DNA from: Glandiceps talaboti
Taxonomy: Eukaryota; Hemichordata; Enteropneusta; Spengelidae
Assembly: GCF_964340395.1 (NCBI RefSeq)
Contig: NC_135556.1
Span: 7,178,001-7,242,000, forward strand
Length of the DNA: 64,000 nucleotides
Reading direction: 5' to 3'
The notes beneath the pieces were generated by a model, which was not told where the DNA came from, did no database searches, and was given only the letters and a program-made list of their open reading frames with translations. Below, piece after piece: positions 10,755-23,940 of this stretch. Position numbers and translations under genes: made by a program. Numbering within the stretch: the first letter of the stretch is position 1; every line of letters begins with the position of its first letter.

Positions 10755-13041
10755 AACGCGAATATTCCATAAACATGAACCAATTTACATGTATTGAAAG
10801 TTAATACCCCGGATCGTAATGATAATAACGTCACTGTGAAATTGACATGACTTTGATAACAAGTTTTAACCTTGACAAACAACGGAACTGTTGTGTTGAC
10901 TGTTTGGACTCTATAAGCACACATTCAACGTGACAATGACATGGTTACTAAAAGACTTCACAAACGTTCATTAAATGAATGAATAGACGTTTTCCTTAAC
11001 CAGTAATACCTATATCTTACTATCTGGTGCATCTTGGGATCCAAAAGCATAGCAATCAATTCCTAGGATAGTTTTTACCTTCCGCACGGTAATGGAAGGT
11101 ACGCATTAGGGAACGGTCAGTTTCTCTAGGGGGGGGGGTTTCTTAAATCGAGTCGACAAAAAGTCACTGATCCCCCATCTGTAAAACCAAAAACAGGCTG
11201 ACCCCCCTATCACTTAATTCTAAGACATGATGAACCCCCCCCCCCCCCCACCATATAATATTCACCTGACAGGTATTTTTTATCATGACTCGGTGTGGAC
11301 TGCTTGACTGTCTTGCATCTACTTTATTAGATCCCGGGTTAACACTCTCAGAATTATAGAATTAACACAGGGTAAATATATTCCAAAAGGAGTTTAATAA
11401 CATTTTGAAAGTGAAATGTAGGGGGAAAGCTTGAGAAGATCTGTACAGGGTGCTTTTAACTCTGAAAAGTCAATTTTGAGACTATTCAAACATTTTCAAA
11501 CAATAATTTCCAAGCTTTATAAGACAGCACCAAAATGTGTTGAAATGTTTTTGAAATACGGTTTGATAGCATCTTGACAGCAAGAGGTAGGGGAGAGCTT
11601 GAGACGGATGTGTACACCTCATGTGGGGGGGGGGGGTCGTTATTCACTATAATTAACTACATACAAAGGGTTACATCACGTGTAAGATTATTCAACCACA
11701 GAATGATCTCATGATCAGGGAATGGCATTTATGATTATTATCTTTATTTAGCTTATGTATGTATGTATGTATGTATGTATGTATGTATGTATGTATGTAT
11801 GTATGTATGTATGTATGTATGTATGTATGTATGTTTCGTCGTTTCTCAGGCTTCAAATTCAATATGATTTGGGTAAGTACTTTGATAACAAAGAACATGT
11901 TTCATATAAAACAGAAAGTGTAATAATAGTTATTAGAGCTTGTAGTTTTTTATTGATTTATTTGCATAATTAATGATTTTCGATAATTAGGCTATGAATA
12001 AATATGTAGCATAATAATTTAAGTACGCAGTAAAAATTACATCCCACCTCAGCTTGTGCCCCTTGAAGTGATCGTTTTGTATTTTGGGAGCTGGTTTTTG
12101 GGTGCGGACCCCAAAATAAATTTTATTGGATTGAAATTGCACCATTACTACATGCACAACTACACAGTGTACATGGTGGTGATGGAAACAATAGACAAGT
12201 GCAAGAAAAATACCTATCATATCATGTAATTAAAGTAATAAAGTATACAGCAGTCGGTTCATTACTAATTTGCATAATTGTATTTTGAGAAATCATGCGA
12301 TACAGAGATGGTGAAAGCGACTTTTGTGACACAACCTAAAGGTTATAATGAAATCAGCCTCGCCCTTGTTCAACTTTAATATGTTCCAGTGCTAACCCCC
12401 AACTGGAAAGAGAGGCAACATGATCACAATGAAAACGGCTGTGTTGAATACCTCATGTAGTATATGATTAATGAAGATGTGATATACAATATACGTACCT
12501 ATTTCATTCACTTGTTTCTATACAGAGAAAAATGAAGAAAATGAGGTAAATATAAAACACTACATCCATTGTGACCTTTATCGTGATATGTACTGGTTCA
12601 ATAATACGGTTTATTTTAAAGAACATTAAACATGCATTATCCTCCAACTGACATTATTATATCACTCCCAATGTAATCAATGGAGATCGGATGCATCGGA
12701 CCCGTGCAACAAGTTTTCGGTCCGGGATCACGCATGCCCTGGAACACTTTGTCCATGGAAAGTGGTATATCGTTGCTTATTGCTTTAGCTTTTTTTTCTT
12801 AATATCTTATTTTTTGCACAATGATCCACTATCAAGTTCTGTGGAACTACGTGATTCAAATGATGTTTCAGTGTGCCACTACATAGGGGTACATGATAAA
12901 AAGATTATGGCCCGGATTTTGTTTTTAATTCCAGTAAACAGTTCCAGCAGTTACTGATGTTTGCTCCTGGGACCAAACGGGTCCTGTTAAGTCCACTAAA
13001 CATCTGAGTCGTATAGTAATATAACTATCAGTTAATTGTCC
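10755..13041. repeat. Tandem locus, end of block d and block e, copy 1
   Basis: Bases 10755-10900 match 34719-34860. From about 11040 the sequence is paralogous to 35440 onwards: long G and C runs facing each other (11130-11240 and 35480-35540), the phrase tattccaaaaggagtttaat, and the T- and AT-rich part to 12700. Bases 11940-12000 repeat a motif of the element at 7463. A 26-base imperfect hairpin (taccttcc...ggaaggta) lies at 11077-11102. The frame at 12691-12957 is not preserved in copy 2. No gene is supported. Confidence 0.65.
11755..11834. repeat. (TATG)n microsatellite
   Basis: About 20 tetranucleotide units. The matching site in copy 2 has no such array; a LINE fragment lies there instead (36905-37925). 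Confidence 0.97.
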
Positions 13042-13715
13042 TTACCACCTCTTTAGATAAGATACATAGAAATGAATACTGTTTATCGATGGATTCATTG
13101 AACTATCACATAAAAAAGCTAATGTATTTCCGACAGTCATGCACCTTTGTAATTTGTATGATGATATACATCGTCGCATATCACGGCCTCTTTCACGATA
13201 TCGTTCAAAATGCTTCGTCGGGTTCGCAGTGTCGCAGAAGAAATAACAGCTCTGGTTTGCGAGAATGAAGACACATATCGTATCGTACAGCCCTAACCAG
13301 GCTTCTATCTGATAGGGTGACACGTCCGTGTGTTGCTTACTTGACAAATCAACCATTGGTGTACGTGTTTTATATTACAACAATGGTGTAGTTATTCTTC
13401 AATAAATTGATCATGGGCATCACTTAAAGCTTCTAAAACATTCAGTTCGCACTCGTCTTGTGAGTGAAACAAGGCTGAGGCGTCGGACTATAAAAATAGT
13501 TGTGTATTACATATTAGAAAGTGTCCTAGATTCTCCTAGTTTAGACGGCCACAACAAGTTTGTAAGGTGATTACCTGCTTTTGTGTTTTCGATAACTTGT
13601 CAATGAGACTCCTTTGAAATTCCTTTTCAGTAAGCTTCATATTCTTGTAGAGCTCTGCCTGGACCAAAACCAAAGCAGCTAAGAAGACGGTAACCATGAA
13701 AACCTGAAACTTCAT
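13042..13715 (-). CDS. Small secreted six-cysteine protein, family 2 (two-exon gene)
   Basis: Exon 1 is 13715-13575: 47 codons beginning MKFQVFMVTVFLAALVLVQA, a strong signal peptide, then ELYKNMKLTEKEFQRSL and DKLSKTQKQ. It ends at a good donor, gcag|gtaatc, in phase 0. Exon 2 is proposed as 13308-13042 after acceptor ccctatcag: 88 codons starting IEAWLGLYDTICVF, with QSCYFFC, RRC, QRC and FLC, ending YLKRW and a stop. That gives 135 residues with six cysteines in the mature part. The start chosen is the methionine just before the hydrophobic core; an upstream in-frame ATG at 13754 is not kept in the paralogue. The exon 2 acceptor is the least certain point, because the frame is open further upstream. 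The paralogue at 41337-41809 preserves exon 1 and both splice sites. I do not recognise the family. Confidence 0.6.
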
Positions 13716-14304
13716 CTTGTTCTGATGGCTGTCTTCTCGTCTTTTCTTTTTCAAGTGTACCGCTGACGATGACGACTACAACTAAATATCCTATTCACCT
13801 TGGTTGCCTTAAATAACATTTACCCCAATTTGCCTCACAGATACGTATTGGATGATATCTATCACGTGATGCTTTACATAGATGTCTCTTCAGCTTCACT
13901 TTGTCCCTAATCTCTTGAACCATGAAACTATATTCCTCAAACTAGTTTGTTTTACAATGAAACTGTCCATTTAATTTGTAAACCATGTCGATAGTATGTG
14001 AGATGCTAGTACTATGCTGTATACAACTTTTTTTTAGGCATATTTACATTACATTTTGAAGGTTTTCTTCACGATACTACCCATCCATTGTGTTATATAT
14101 CATCTGTATACCTTGCAGCATTTAATTGTTCCAATTTAATAATTCCAATATTGTAAAGAAAAGAAGATGATGTGTTTTAAGGATACAATACTCAACTGTC
14201 ATCTCACTGTACCATTGTCTTACAAAGGGATTGGGGATTAGTAATATCTTCTGCAGTTGTACTCTGAATCAAGGAAAAGAGCATTTGGAATCGTATGGCT
14301 GCTT
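13716..14304. repeat. End of block e, copy 1
   Basis: Upstream flank of the family 2 gene and boundary with the next tandem copy. Bases 13975-14040 match 42030-42085, and 14110-14304 match 45610-45797. A probable promoter lies in the first 100 bases, but no TATA box could be defined. Nothing else is seen. Confidence 0.6.
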
Positions 14305-14490
14305 GAACCATTTTCGCATTAAATAATGTATTTTTCTATACATGAATGATTTCCAGTTCGGTACACGAGCACATATAGAAATTACAAAAGGATTGCCACC
14401 TGTTATCATTGGTCACTGCAGAAACTTATTAATACTGAACGTTTTCAGTTACTAATATTTCAATATTGCCAGACCATCTTTGCTCCTTTC

Positions 14491-14583
<93 letters not shown>

Positions 14584-14645
14584 GTATGATAGCTCTCCAA
14601 GGTGATCGAGCACTCTACTTGGCGAAAGAAGAATGAAATTATATG

Positions 14646-14726
<81 letters not shown>
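14491..14726. repeat. Two (TA)n arrays around a 66-base unique spacer
   Basis: TA runs at 14491-14581 and 14648-14726 flank a spacer (tatgtatgatagctctccaa and on) that is absent from copies 1 and 3. The arrays could pair with themselves or each other. Confidence 0.95.
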
Positions 14727-14729
<3 letters not shown>

Positions 14730-14994
14730 TGTAAAGTGATCAATTTTAATTAAATCTCTCATTATAGTGTATGATTGACATGGTTTGAATTTTAGAACAC
14801 TAACTGTGAATTAATCACACAAATTTATCAAATAAACACTTTGAAGACGAGTAGCGTAGGCTAAGTATATACTTACACACAGTCTAAAAAGAAGCCGTGT
14901 GATTTATAGTACAAGGTCAGGGAGACACGTTGTATACATGGCCAGCTAACAATCATGCATACTTATATGCAATATAGTATGATACTTAATTATA

Positions 14995-15050
<56 letters not shown>
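14995..15050. repeat. (ATT)n microsatellite
   Basis: About 18 units. Copy 1 has only three to four units at the matching site near 570. Confidence 0.95.
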
Positions 15051-16730
15051 GAGCTTTAAAGTGGCCATATGGATGATGAGTGGGTATTTTTTGGGGATTT
15101 CAATTTATAAAACAATTTTATCCTGGCTTCCTACTTCCGACCAAGTCCGTGTTTGTAACTCAATAAATTACAGAAAGCTAAAAAACGTGTAAAAAGTTTA
15201 TTATTGCACCTACAATAAACACTTTGCACATTTATCAGTCATTTTACAATTTATTAAGTTACAAACAAGGACTTGACATATGTTGTTTCATGTTGTTTTT
15301 TTCAAGTAGGAAGCCAAAGTAGATACCCAATTCTCATCCATATGGTCACTTTAATGAAATGGATCAATCAGATTTTTTGAGATTAGGTTTTCATTAAATT
15401 ACCAACATTGAAAACATAACTTGGATTTGTTTCAGTTTAGTTGGATTTGCAGCCAATGACACATGTGGATATTTTGCTCTCACCCTTTAATTCCCCTACC
15501 ACGGTTGGCATTCTGCTAGCAGTTGCTCCGACGTTAGAGCTTCGGCTCGAAATCATTGGGTTTTAATTTGTTCATGCTGTGAGGGGACTTCAATAACACC
15601 ACCATGTGATTAGAACCACCTCAGCCATTTCAGATATATAATGTAAAAATAATCATCATATTAATTCATAGCTACTCAGGAAATTGTAATTTTAGACTAA
15701 ATTTAGGTGAAATGCCCGATATGCTAAGTAGCGGAAGAATGACTGCAAAATCCCCTATACAACTGGATTCTAGACTACTGGATTCGTTGCCATATTTCAA
15801 ATTTCTATAACTATAAATAAAGTACTCAGATGAGATAGTATAGTATGAATTTTAACCCTATCCCCATCTGAATTCAAAACTGATTCAAACTGAATTGATT
15901 TGGAGATTTTTGTGTGATCGACCCAAATGCAAACCCAGAGTGAGTGTTATACAGACTCGACGACGATGGGTAGGCTGTATCACTATTCAGCCATGTCTCA
16001 CTCACAGGACGAGTGCGAACTGAAGGGGGGGGGGGCTCCAGGGGTAATGACTTGAACAGTCTGGTACGATTAGGGGCCTGATGGTGCTATGTTTACAGGG
16101 CTTGGGTGATTCCAGAATAGCCTGTGGACTGACTTCCACACAGCGATGTGATATGGAGTATTCAATATAAATTATATCTCTGTCACGAAGTCCCAAACCT
16201 GAATGGAACTCTGTAAAAGTATGTGTTAGTGTGTGTTTATGTCTGCGAAAAGAGGAAAATCGCTGGGAGCAATACCCGACAATATTGTCATTAGTGATTG
16301 TATGATTTGCCCAAATTAAAGTCTTCCTTAATATCTTTTCGTGACAAAGGGTCTCTTTATTTAGCTATAGTGCAAATCATATATGTTCTTTTCTCTTTCT
16401 GATATTGTTAGAAATTAATCAGAGGCAGTTATCACTATGCCATACCTTTAATATAATAGTACATACTCCTCACAAGTCCTTGAAAATCTTGAAATTTTGA
16501 ACGACTCATTGAAATTACTTGAAAGTCCTAAAAAAATGTTTTAAAAATATAATGTATATGACATTGGAAGCTTTTTATAGTTCATTAAATATCATTGCCA
16601 GACAAGTTAATTTAATTTCTACAATCAATTCAAAGTAAGTGATAAAATGCTAACAATATACCCCTGGGAAATAACGTTGCTAGTCTAAGTTACATTATAT
16701 TATTCACCCACATTTGTATGATATGCTTGT

Positions 16731-16763
16731 GACTGACTGACTGACTGACTGACTGACTGACTG
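16731..16763. repeat. (GACT)n microsatellite
   Basis: About eight units, against two at the equivalent site in copy 1 (near 1935). Confidence 0.93.
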
Positions 16764-17523
16764 ATGGCTGGTCTGGCTGGCGTGACATATCGTATCTTAC
16801 AGACTGTGAAGAAAACACCGATAGTTTTGCTTGACTGAAGTGAGCTAAGAGAGATTTCATGTAATCATAAAAGATTATGTAAAAACAACAATACAACTAA
16901 AACAAAAACACCAGACAGCTGGTGCCTTTGATGTTGGCCACAGGTGATGCGTGCTTTTATCACTTTTGTTTATGTCTGTGGAAGTTATAATGTAACCCTG
17001 CTGCATAACTGGGGACCTAGAATTTGGATGGACTCCTGGAGTCGTAATGACTCTAACAGTCGGGGACAATTATTCACACGGAGCCCTCAGGTGCTATGTT
17101 TGACGGACCTGGGTGACTCCAGGATAGCCTGCGGACTGACTTGGAAAGCCTTGACATTTCCACAGTAATGCGATATAGAGCATGTAACATGGCCCTGTCA
17201 CGTAGTCCCAAAGCAGAATGGATATCTGTAGAACTGTGTGGTTGTGTTTATAGTCTAGTTCCAATTCCAGTAAAAGTCGCTGGAAAATGATCTTGTAGGC
17301 GTTTTGGGGTAAAAGTTTGAAGGCATCTTTTCTAGAGTAATGTAATGGTGCTGAATCAAAAAACAAACAAACATCGTATCAAATTTTACATAAAAACAAA
17401 CATCTCGGAATCAAATCCCATATACCCCTAGCCCTCACAATATCAATTCTTTTTACATGATAAATTACGACTCTTTATCTACATTTCTTTGCAGGAGAAT
17501 CATTTCCTGGAAATTAAAACTAG

Positions 17524-19659
17524 CAACATAAATTAGGATAGGAAATGAGACTCTAAAGTTGTTGCTCTTGTCATACCATGTCAACAATTATAGGTTTCAG
17601 TTTACAGTCAATTTGATGTAGCTGCTTGCCATGGAAATGGATATTTCTCTTATGAGTATAATAGTGTATTTTGTATTTTTGTAAACTATACTACATATGG
17701 TGTACAATATATAATTGTTGTTCATAATATACGACATGTGTCATTATTGTCAAAGAACAATTATCGGAGACACTTTTTAAAACTCAGAGTACACAAAAAT
17801 GCACGTGATTGTATAAACAGTCCTAATTTCTGAGTAGTTTGACATATGAAATCTCATTTCACGTCTGTCTTCATAATAATTTCTGATTTTTTAAAAGTTA
17901 ACATATTAGTAACTGGTCATTACATGTAGACGTAATCATTTCTCAGAAAAGGATTAACAAAACCAGATATTATTTTTTGATATTAAGAAATCAAAAAATC
18001 TCAAAATTTTACAAAAAAAAAACCCTAAATAAAACTAACAAAACTAACAATGGATTTAAAATGGTAGCAGGATGCAATGTTAATTTTTTCCATGATTCCC
18101 AGCTCCAAAAAGAAGCTTCACTGGATAGAAATTTAGGGTTTTTTGGAATCAGCACCCTCAAATTACCCTAAAAAAGTTGCCTTCTAGCTTTTACCACGAA
18201 ATGCTTACAGCATTAACATTTTCTGAAATTAGAACCAGATGTATGTATTTGTCTGCACAAAAAGAAATTCAATAATAAATTTCTATAAGATTGATACTAT
18301 AATTTTGCGTCGCAGGGGGAAATGCTCGGTAAAACTTTGAAAGTGTCATGTTTGGATGTATAAGTATATTTACATATCGAGAAATGTAAAATGGACCTAG
18401 TAGTGTGATATAAACAGTAACACTTCGAAAGTTCCATAATTTGCTCAGCACTGACCCTTTAATATCACTTCCCAGTGACAGAATCTCTTAAAGCGTTTAA
18501 TGAGAGTCAAATTAATTTCATGTTTGAAAGGGTAATTTGAAATATGGCCTGAGAAAATTTTACTATGAGCTGTTGTATAATTATCTGTAATAGTTTGCAT
18601 TATATATTTATGATAATCACTTTCAGTATCACCATTAGTGGCTTAAATAATGATTTTTATAATCACAGAATATAATATTGTCATTGATGTACTGTATAGA
18701 CGGAAGGGAAACTGTCTATGGATACGCTTACACAAATAAGGCGGAAGTGGGGGAGGTGGGGGGGGGGGGAGGAGAAGTATGAAGCCTTGATTAGGCCAAA
18801 AAAGATAGAGTTGTTTCCTGTCAGCGCTAGCATCACCTGAATACCAGCGTGGCAGTCTTTTAATAGTGTGACGGCAAGTGGAGGAGAACAAAATCTGGAA
18901 TGCAGTTGAAATTACCTCATCACCTTTTTCCTGTCATCTGCTGTCAATGTGGTGGACCAGGTGACGATTTTATATCAGGAGAACAAAGCAATTGATATTC
19001 ATCCAACTGTACTGAATGTACAAACACTAAATCTAAAATGCTACTAAAGAAAAAGGAAGTTCTTCAAGGCATGTGATCAGTGGACTGTCTTAGCAGAGTG
19101 AGTGATAGTTTGGTCAATCATGACCAATCAGTGAGTGACTAATAAGACGGCGGTTAAATCAGCTGCATTTTACTTATTTCAACCACAACCTCTATGTGGG
19201 GGGCATATATTAAATGTCACCACCATAAAGAGGCCAGTGGTTCTACGAGGATAGTTTCCATGATTAGTAAATGATTTTTTTATATTGTAAAACAGATATC
19301 ATGAAAAATATCCACAATTTCCAGACCATTATCCCTTTAGCCTTAAATAAAGTCTTTGAAATACTTCATACTTGATTTCTGTGAATAGTATTATTGTGAA
19401 TAAAAAACTTTTGTTTTCATATATGTGACTGTTTTTGCAGAAAATTATATAGGCAGTGAACAACCTAGGACATTGTGAGACACAGGAGAGTTTTAATGAC
19501 AGTGTTACAAAGAAGAGGGAAATCTGATATCAACAATTTTCCAGATAAAATTTGCTAGTGGAAATGTAATTTACTTAAATTTGTTGTGTTTATAGTCTCA
19601 GCATTAACTGATTACATATTGTGATCCACCACAAGTGATATTTCAGACAATTTTATTGT
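17524..19659. other. Segment found only in copy 2, no clear gene
   Basis: Between block a and block b of copy 2. It has several A- and G-runs. On the minus strand at 18840-18900 an acceptor-like ccag is followed by about 58 open bases and a GT, which might be a small exon, but nothing supports it further. The plus frame 17977-18171 is low complexity. I see no recognisable gene. Confidence 0.5.
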
Positions 19660-19671
19660 TCATTTGTTGGT

Positions 19672-19782
19672 TCATTAATTAATTAATTAATTAATTAATT
19701 AATTAATTAATTAATTCATTCATTCATTCATCCATTCATTCATTCATTCATTCATTCATTCATTCATTCATTCATTCATTCA
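19672..19782. repeat. (TTAA)n then (CATT)n compound microsatellite
   Basis: About 11 TTAA units pass into about 16 CATT units. The same site in copy 3 has CGTT in place of TTAA. Confidence 0.95.
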
Positions 19783-20220
19783 TTTGGAATACCTATGATA
19801 ATTAGTCCCAATACTGCATGTTACGTCTGAACAGTTTTCTACAATATGTGATGAATGATACCTCAGAATAATTGTTTGGTTGCCTGATAAAATAAAGTAA
19901 TAAATAAGTTTCTAGTTGTTAGCAAGAGTTTAGATCATTAAAGAGAGTATCCCTTCTTCACGGTATCAACTTCTTTACTTTTTTGTCTAGATACCACAGA
20001 GTGGAATAGTTTCACCAGAGTTGGTAAATGTGGAATTAGAACGATTCCCACTATAATCGAAGCATTGCCAAATAAAAATGGTTAAAGTTTGTTCGATCTG
20101 AGATAAATAATTTGACACATGCCTCTGAAGAATCAGAAAAACACTCAATAATGTAATGTGCTGCTAGGAAATTGATATGTCTGCTCTTACTTTGTTAGAA
20201 AAATAGCGTGTCCACAGAAA

Positions 20221-20235
20221 GACAGACCGACAGAC

Positions 20236-20286
<51 letters not shown>

Positions 20287-20420
20287 CACACATACATACA
20301 TACATACATACATACATGCATACATGCATACATACATACATACATACATACATACATACATACATACATACATACATACATACACAGACGGACAAACAGA
20401 CAGACAGGCAGACAGACAGT
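20221..20420. repeat. (CAGA)n-(CATA)n-(CAGA)n compound microsatellite
   Basis: CAGA units flank a central block of about 24 CATA units. Long open frames on both strands here are a by-product of the tetranucleotide pattern. The copy 3 site has CAGA and CA only. Confidence 0.96.
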
Positions 20421-23400
20421 CATGTTATATAACCGAGTACACTTACTAATTATGATGTTAATGAACGAATGCTCTATTTAAATCCCATCCCGCACATCTC
20501 GGCATAATAATCCAATGTTTTCCCCAAAAGTTAAGTGTGAGATCCATTAACCTGGCAAGGACTCGTATTGTAACACGTACATTTACAGTTAGCAAATTCG
20601 AGCAGTTATACCATTTCCATTTTTATCCTCTGAGAACGTCGACATTTTCAACCGTAGTTCTAATAGGCATGTACAGGTTTGTCCCTTTTATAAAGAAGAA
20701 ATTCTGTATAAAACAGCATAACAGTACACATACTTACTGAATGACAGGTACAGATCGATCTAGACTTATTAGGTTTTTGTCAGCACATGTGTTTATGGCC
20801 GGGTTGCTGACATTGTGATAGTTGACAAGATGGGGACAGTGTCATTGAATTGGTAAACGATAATGCGCAGTTTCTTTCATAATCAAACAGTTCGCCGACA
20901 CTCCTTTGTAGGAGAAGTCGAAGTGTCTCCTTACATGAAATTGAGAGTACAGTTGAAATAATGGGGACGAGATTTACAGGAATATAACTGTATTTAACTA
21001 AAAAGTCTGTGGTAAACGTAAATTATTACTACATAGTTACTTACCAGTCACACAACGCCCTTCTTCTTAATTTGAATACCACTATGCATGGTACCGGCTT
21101 CTTTTGTCAAATTTAACTTTGTTGTCGCCATGCAATGCAATGCAATGACGTGATAGTCACAAATACCACACTTTCGTTAATCATTGCATATTTTTTGACT
21201 ATCATTTATAACAGAATACGAAACGGATCACTATCATAAACCAGAGTATATTTTTCCTCTGTAAGTCTTTGGCGGTGCCGTCAAGAGGTCGCTAATTTTA
21301 CAAGGCTGAGCTTGACATACCAAACATCGTGCCGCTTATCAACATCTTGGTTTTTACTAAGTCACATTTAATAGGACAATGCCGATATGACAGACTGCCT
21401 CTATTTCAGTGTATTGTTTATTATACTCCACAAATCCAAAATATTTCTCTCGAACATCTATGCTTTTAGTTCACAACTTGTCCCCTAAACAGCAAACTTA
21501 TTTACGCTATTCTTTAGAATAATTATTTGAAACTAGATCAACACACTGAGCTTATATTGCAGCCAAAATTCATGACCTAATTAGTACATTTTGAAATAAG
21601 AACACTTCCCCTAGTCTGTGGTTAACGAGCTATGCATTCATTGTTACTGTTCCGAATATAAAATCCAAATTGGTCTGATATACACATATACCAGGAACAC
21701 TATAACACTATAACAACGCTGACCGAACACAAAACATTCACTTGTGCACGTGCGTCTAGATTTATGTTGATCTTGGGGGCGAGCTCAATAGTTCAATGTA
21801 GGATAAACACTATAAAGTCTTTTACTTTGGGGGTGGGGGTGGGGTGGGGTTCAGCCATTTTAGTTCTCATACTACAAAATGTAATGGATGTTTTGTACCC
21901 ACAAATACAAATCTTTCTTTAGAAAATACCGCCAATAGTGCTGCAGCACAACTGTAGTTGACTGTTGCTATGGGCGTGGCCTTGCTGTTAGGCATATTTG
22001 CATACATTTTATAATCTTTATTAATTTGCTTACCATTTCCAGTCTTGGCATCGGTTACTACAACTGTTATTTATATGTAGATATTGTAACAACAACATTC
22101 TTGTACAGGGAGCAGTCACAGTAACACATCAACGAATGGTCAGCCCATTGTAGTCGATGAGGGCGCACTGCACAAGGATATTCATGTATCAGTGTGGTAG
22201 ATATCGGTATATACAAAACAACCATTTCTGCTGGCGACGTTCCCGAGACTGTAGAGGGTCTATGGTCAGGGCAATGAAAACGTTCACATCATCGTTTGTG
22301 CCATTCGTGCTGCTTAGTTTCGGTGATACGGCGAACGAAAGGATGATACTGGGTAATAACCAATTTTGATTTATGCCTACGCAGGAATTTAAAGAGACCA
22401 CACGAAAAATAACAAAGTGGCAAAACACGAAAAATAACAAAGGGGCAACCTGCTATGGGCTTCGTGCATCGCGCACTACAGTATTTACAGCAGGTGACTT
22501 TGACGTGCGCAGTCGTGTCAACCTGCTTCGATGAATTAAGTGTTTAATTGATTGTCAACTTTCATCAGATTTCGAATAAAATCATGTCATAATTATTTCA
22601 AAATACCACTTCGGTAGTAGTGTAGGTTTTCTGATCAGAAAATATCAGAAAATGTTAATAAAACTCAGATGAACTTGTAATTCAATGTAAACAGCATCTG
22701 GTATTGATATTCTAGTCAAATTTTCCCAGAATTCTCCCCCCCCCCTCGGAAGGGACATTTCTTAACTCACGTCAACAAAAGTTGACAATCATAAGGGATC
22801 GAAACTGACGGGATAACGAAATCGCACCGTTTGATTGTACTTGAACTTTACACAATGGCACATCACTTGATTGTTACCCTGAACTTATGTATGACATAAG
22901 GAAAGCTTAGGTTGTGTTTAAAATTATGTTTGAAGTTAGTTTTGGTTGAAAGTCTTCTTCTATAGGCCAGACGACAGGCAAAGGCTTTCCAGCCTTTAAC
23001 CGTTAACGGATATGAGTGAAACTCGATGGTAGTGAACGCAAAGCCATAAATGTATAGGATTTATAGGACATTATTCACAATTACCATATCCAATATATTA
23101 ACTTTAGTATTCTTTCATTGTCATTGCGGTGACTATATAATTACATCTTGATCAATCAGTGTCAACGGGAATGATGAATCTAATTACAAATTCAAACAGT
23201 GTTGAATCTATCGACAAAACGATGGGAAAAACATTCAATAACCTCATATGAACCAGGGCTAAAATGCTAATGTGATACCAGGGAAACCAACGGAAGGTTA
23301 TAATTTAAAGTAAGAAGGAGGACTGGACTAGCAAATATTGAAGAGTGAAAATTTCAGGGTGAGTAGCTACGAAGGCATTAGCCACGCCCGCCCAGCAGGC

Positions 23401-23940
23401 AAAGTTAATTATATTCTGTATTATATCTGTTTCAAATTCAAGTGTGTTCATTTTTTCCGTTTATCGATACATCTGGAAAAATAGCATATGATCATAATAT
23501 GATCAAAATAGCATATGATCATGAGCTGAATGAGCGTCATGCAGAGGTGAAGCCGAAGTTTTGGAGATATCGACGGTATAGTAAGGCGTAAAAAAAATTG
23601 TGTGGTTTCGATTACATTCAATTTTAGAATAGGTGGGGTAGGTAGATTTCTTATTTCATTTTTTTTTTTTTTTTTCATATATGAGTGTTTAGTTCTGGTA
23701 GTTTTCCATATGGTCTCTGTGTTATTGGTTTCTTCTCATCAGATGTACAGCCATTACAGATTGGAAGAACAGTTTTATATTGTGTTTTTCAGTTGATGTC
23801 AGTTGCCGCATCCACTATTTCTTGCGAGACTTCACGATTTTCGCGATTTTCTTATTTTTTCTCTCCAATATATAATAAAAAGTTTAGGGTCGACGTGAAA
23901 AAGTAGGTGGGGTCGGGTAACCGCGGAATCAAACAACTGT

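Larger units (their letters stand above)
14305..17523. repeat. Tandem locus, block a, copy 2
   Basis: Direct repeat of 1-2631 with small insertions: doubled TA array, ATT array, GACT array and a 400-base divergent segment at about 15740-16160. Similarity to copy 1 ends at about 17523 (aaattaaaactag), where unique sequence begins. Confidence 0.85.
19660..23940. repeat. Tandem locus, block b, copy 2
   Basis: Paralogous to 46570-51300 in the same orientation. Shared landmarks are the CATT array, the CAGA/CATA array, ctatttaaatcccatcccgc, tgtgtttatggccgggttg, gtcgatgagggcgcactgca and aaactgacgggataacgaaa. Copy 1 keeps only its right edge. Overlapping short frames at 20537-20740 and 22157-22440 are discussed under the copy 3 frame at 48940-49263. 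No confident gene. Confidence 0.85.

Noticed and set aside
14580-14762. Ile-Tyr repeat frame
   Set aside because: Translation of the TA array.
20164-20432. Several long frames on both strands
   Set aside because: They are products of CAGA/CATA tetranucleotide arrays, open in many frames by composition.
20537-20740. 67-codon plus-strand frame in block b
   Set aside because: The paralogous sequence at 47330-47540 has length differences that break the frame.
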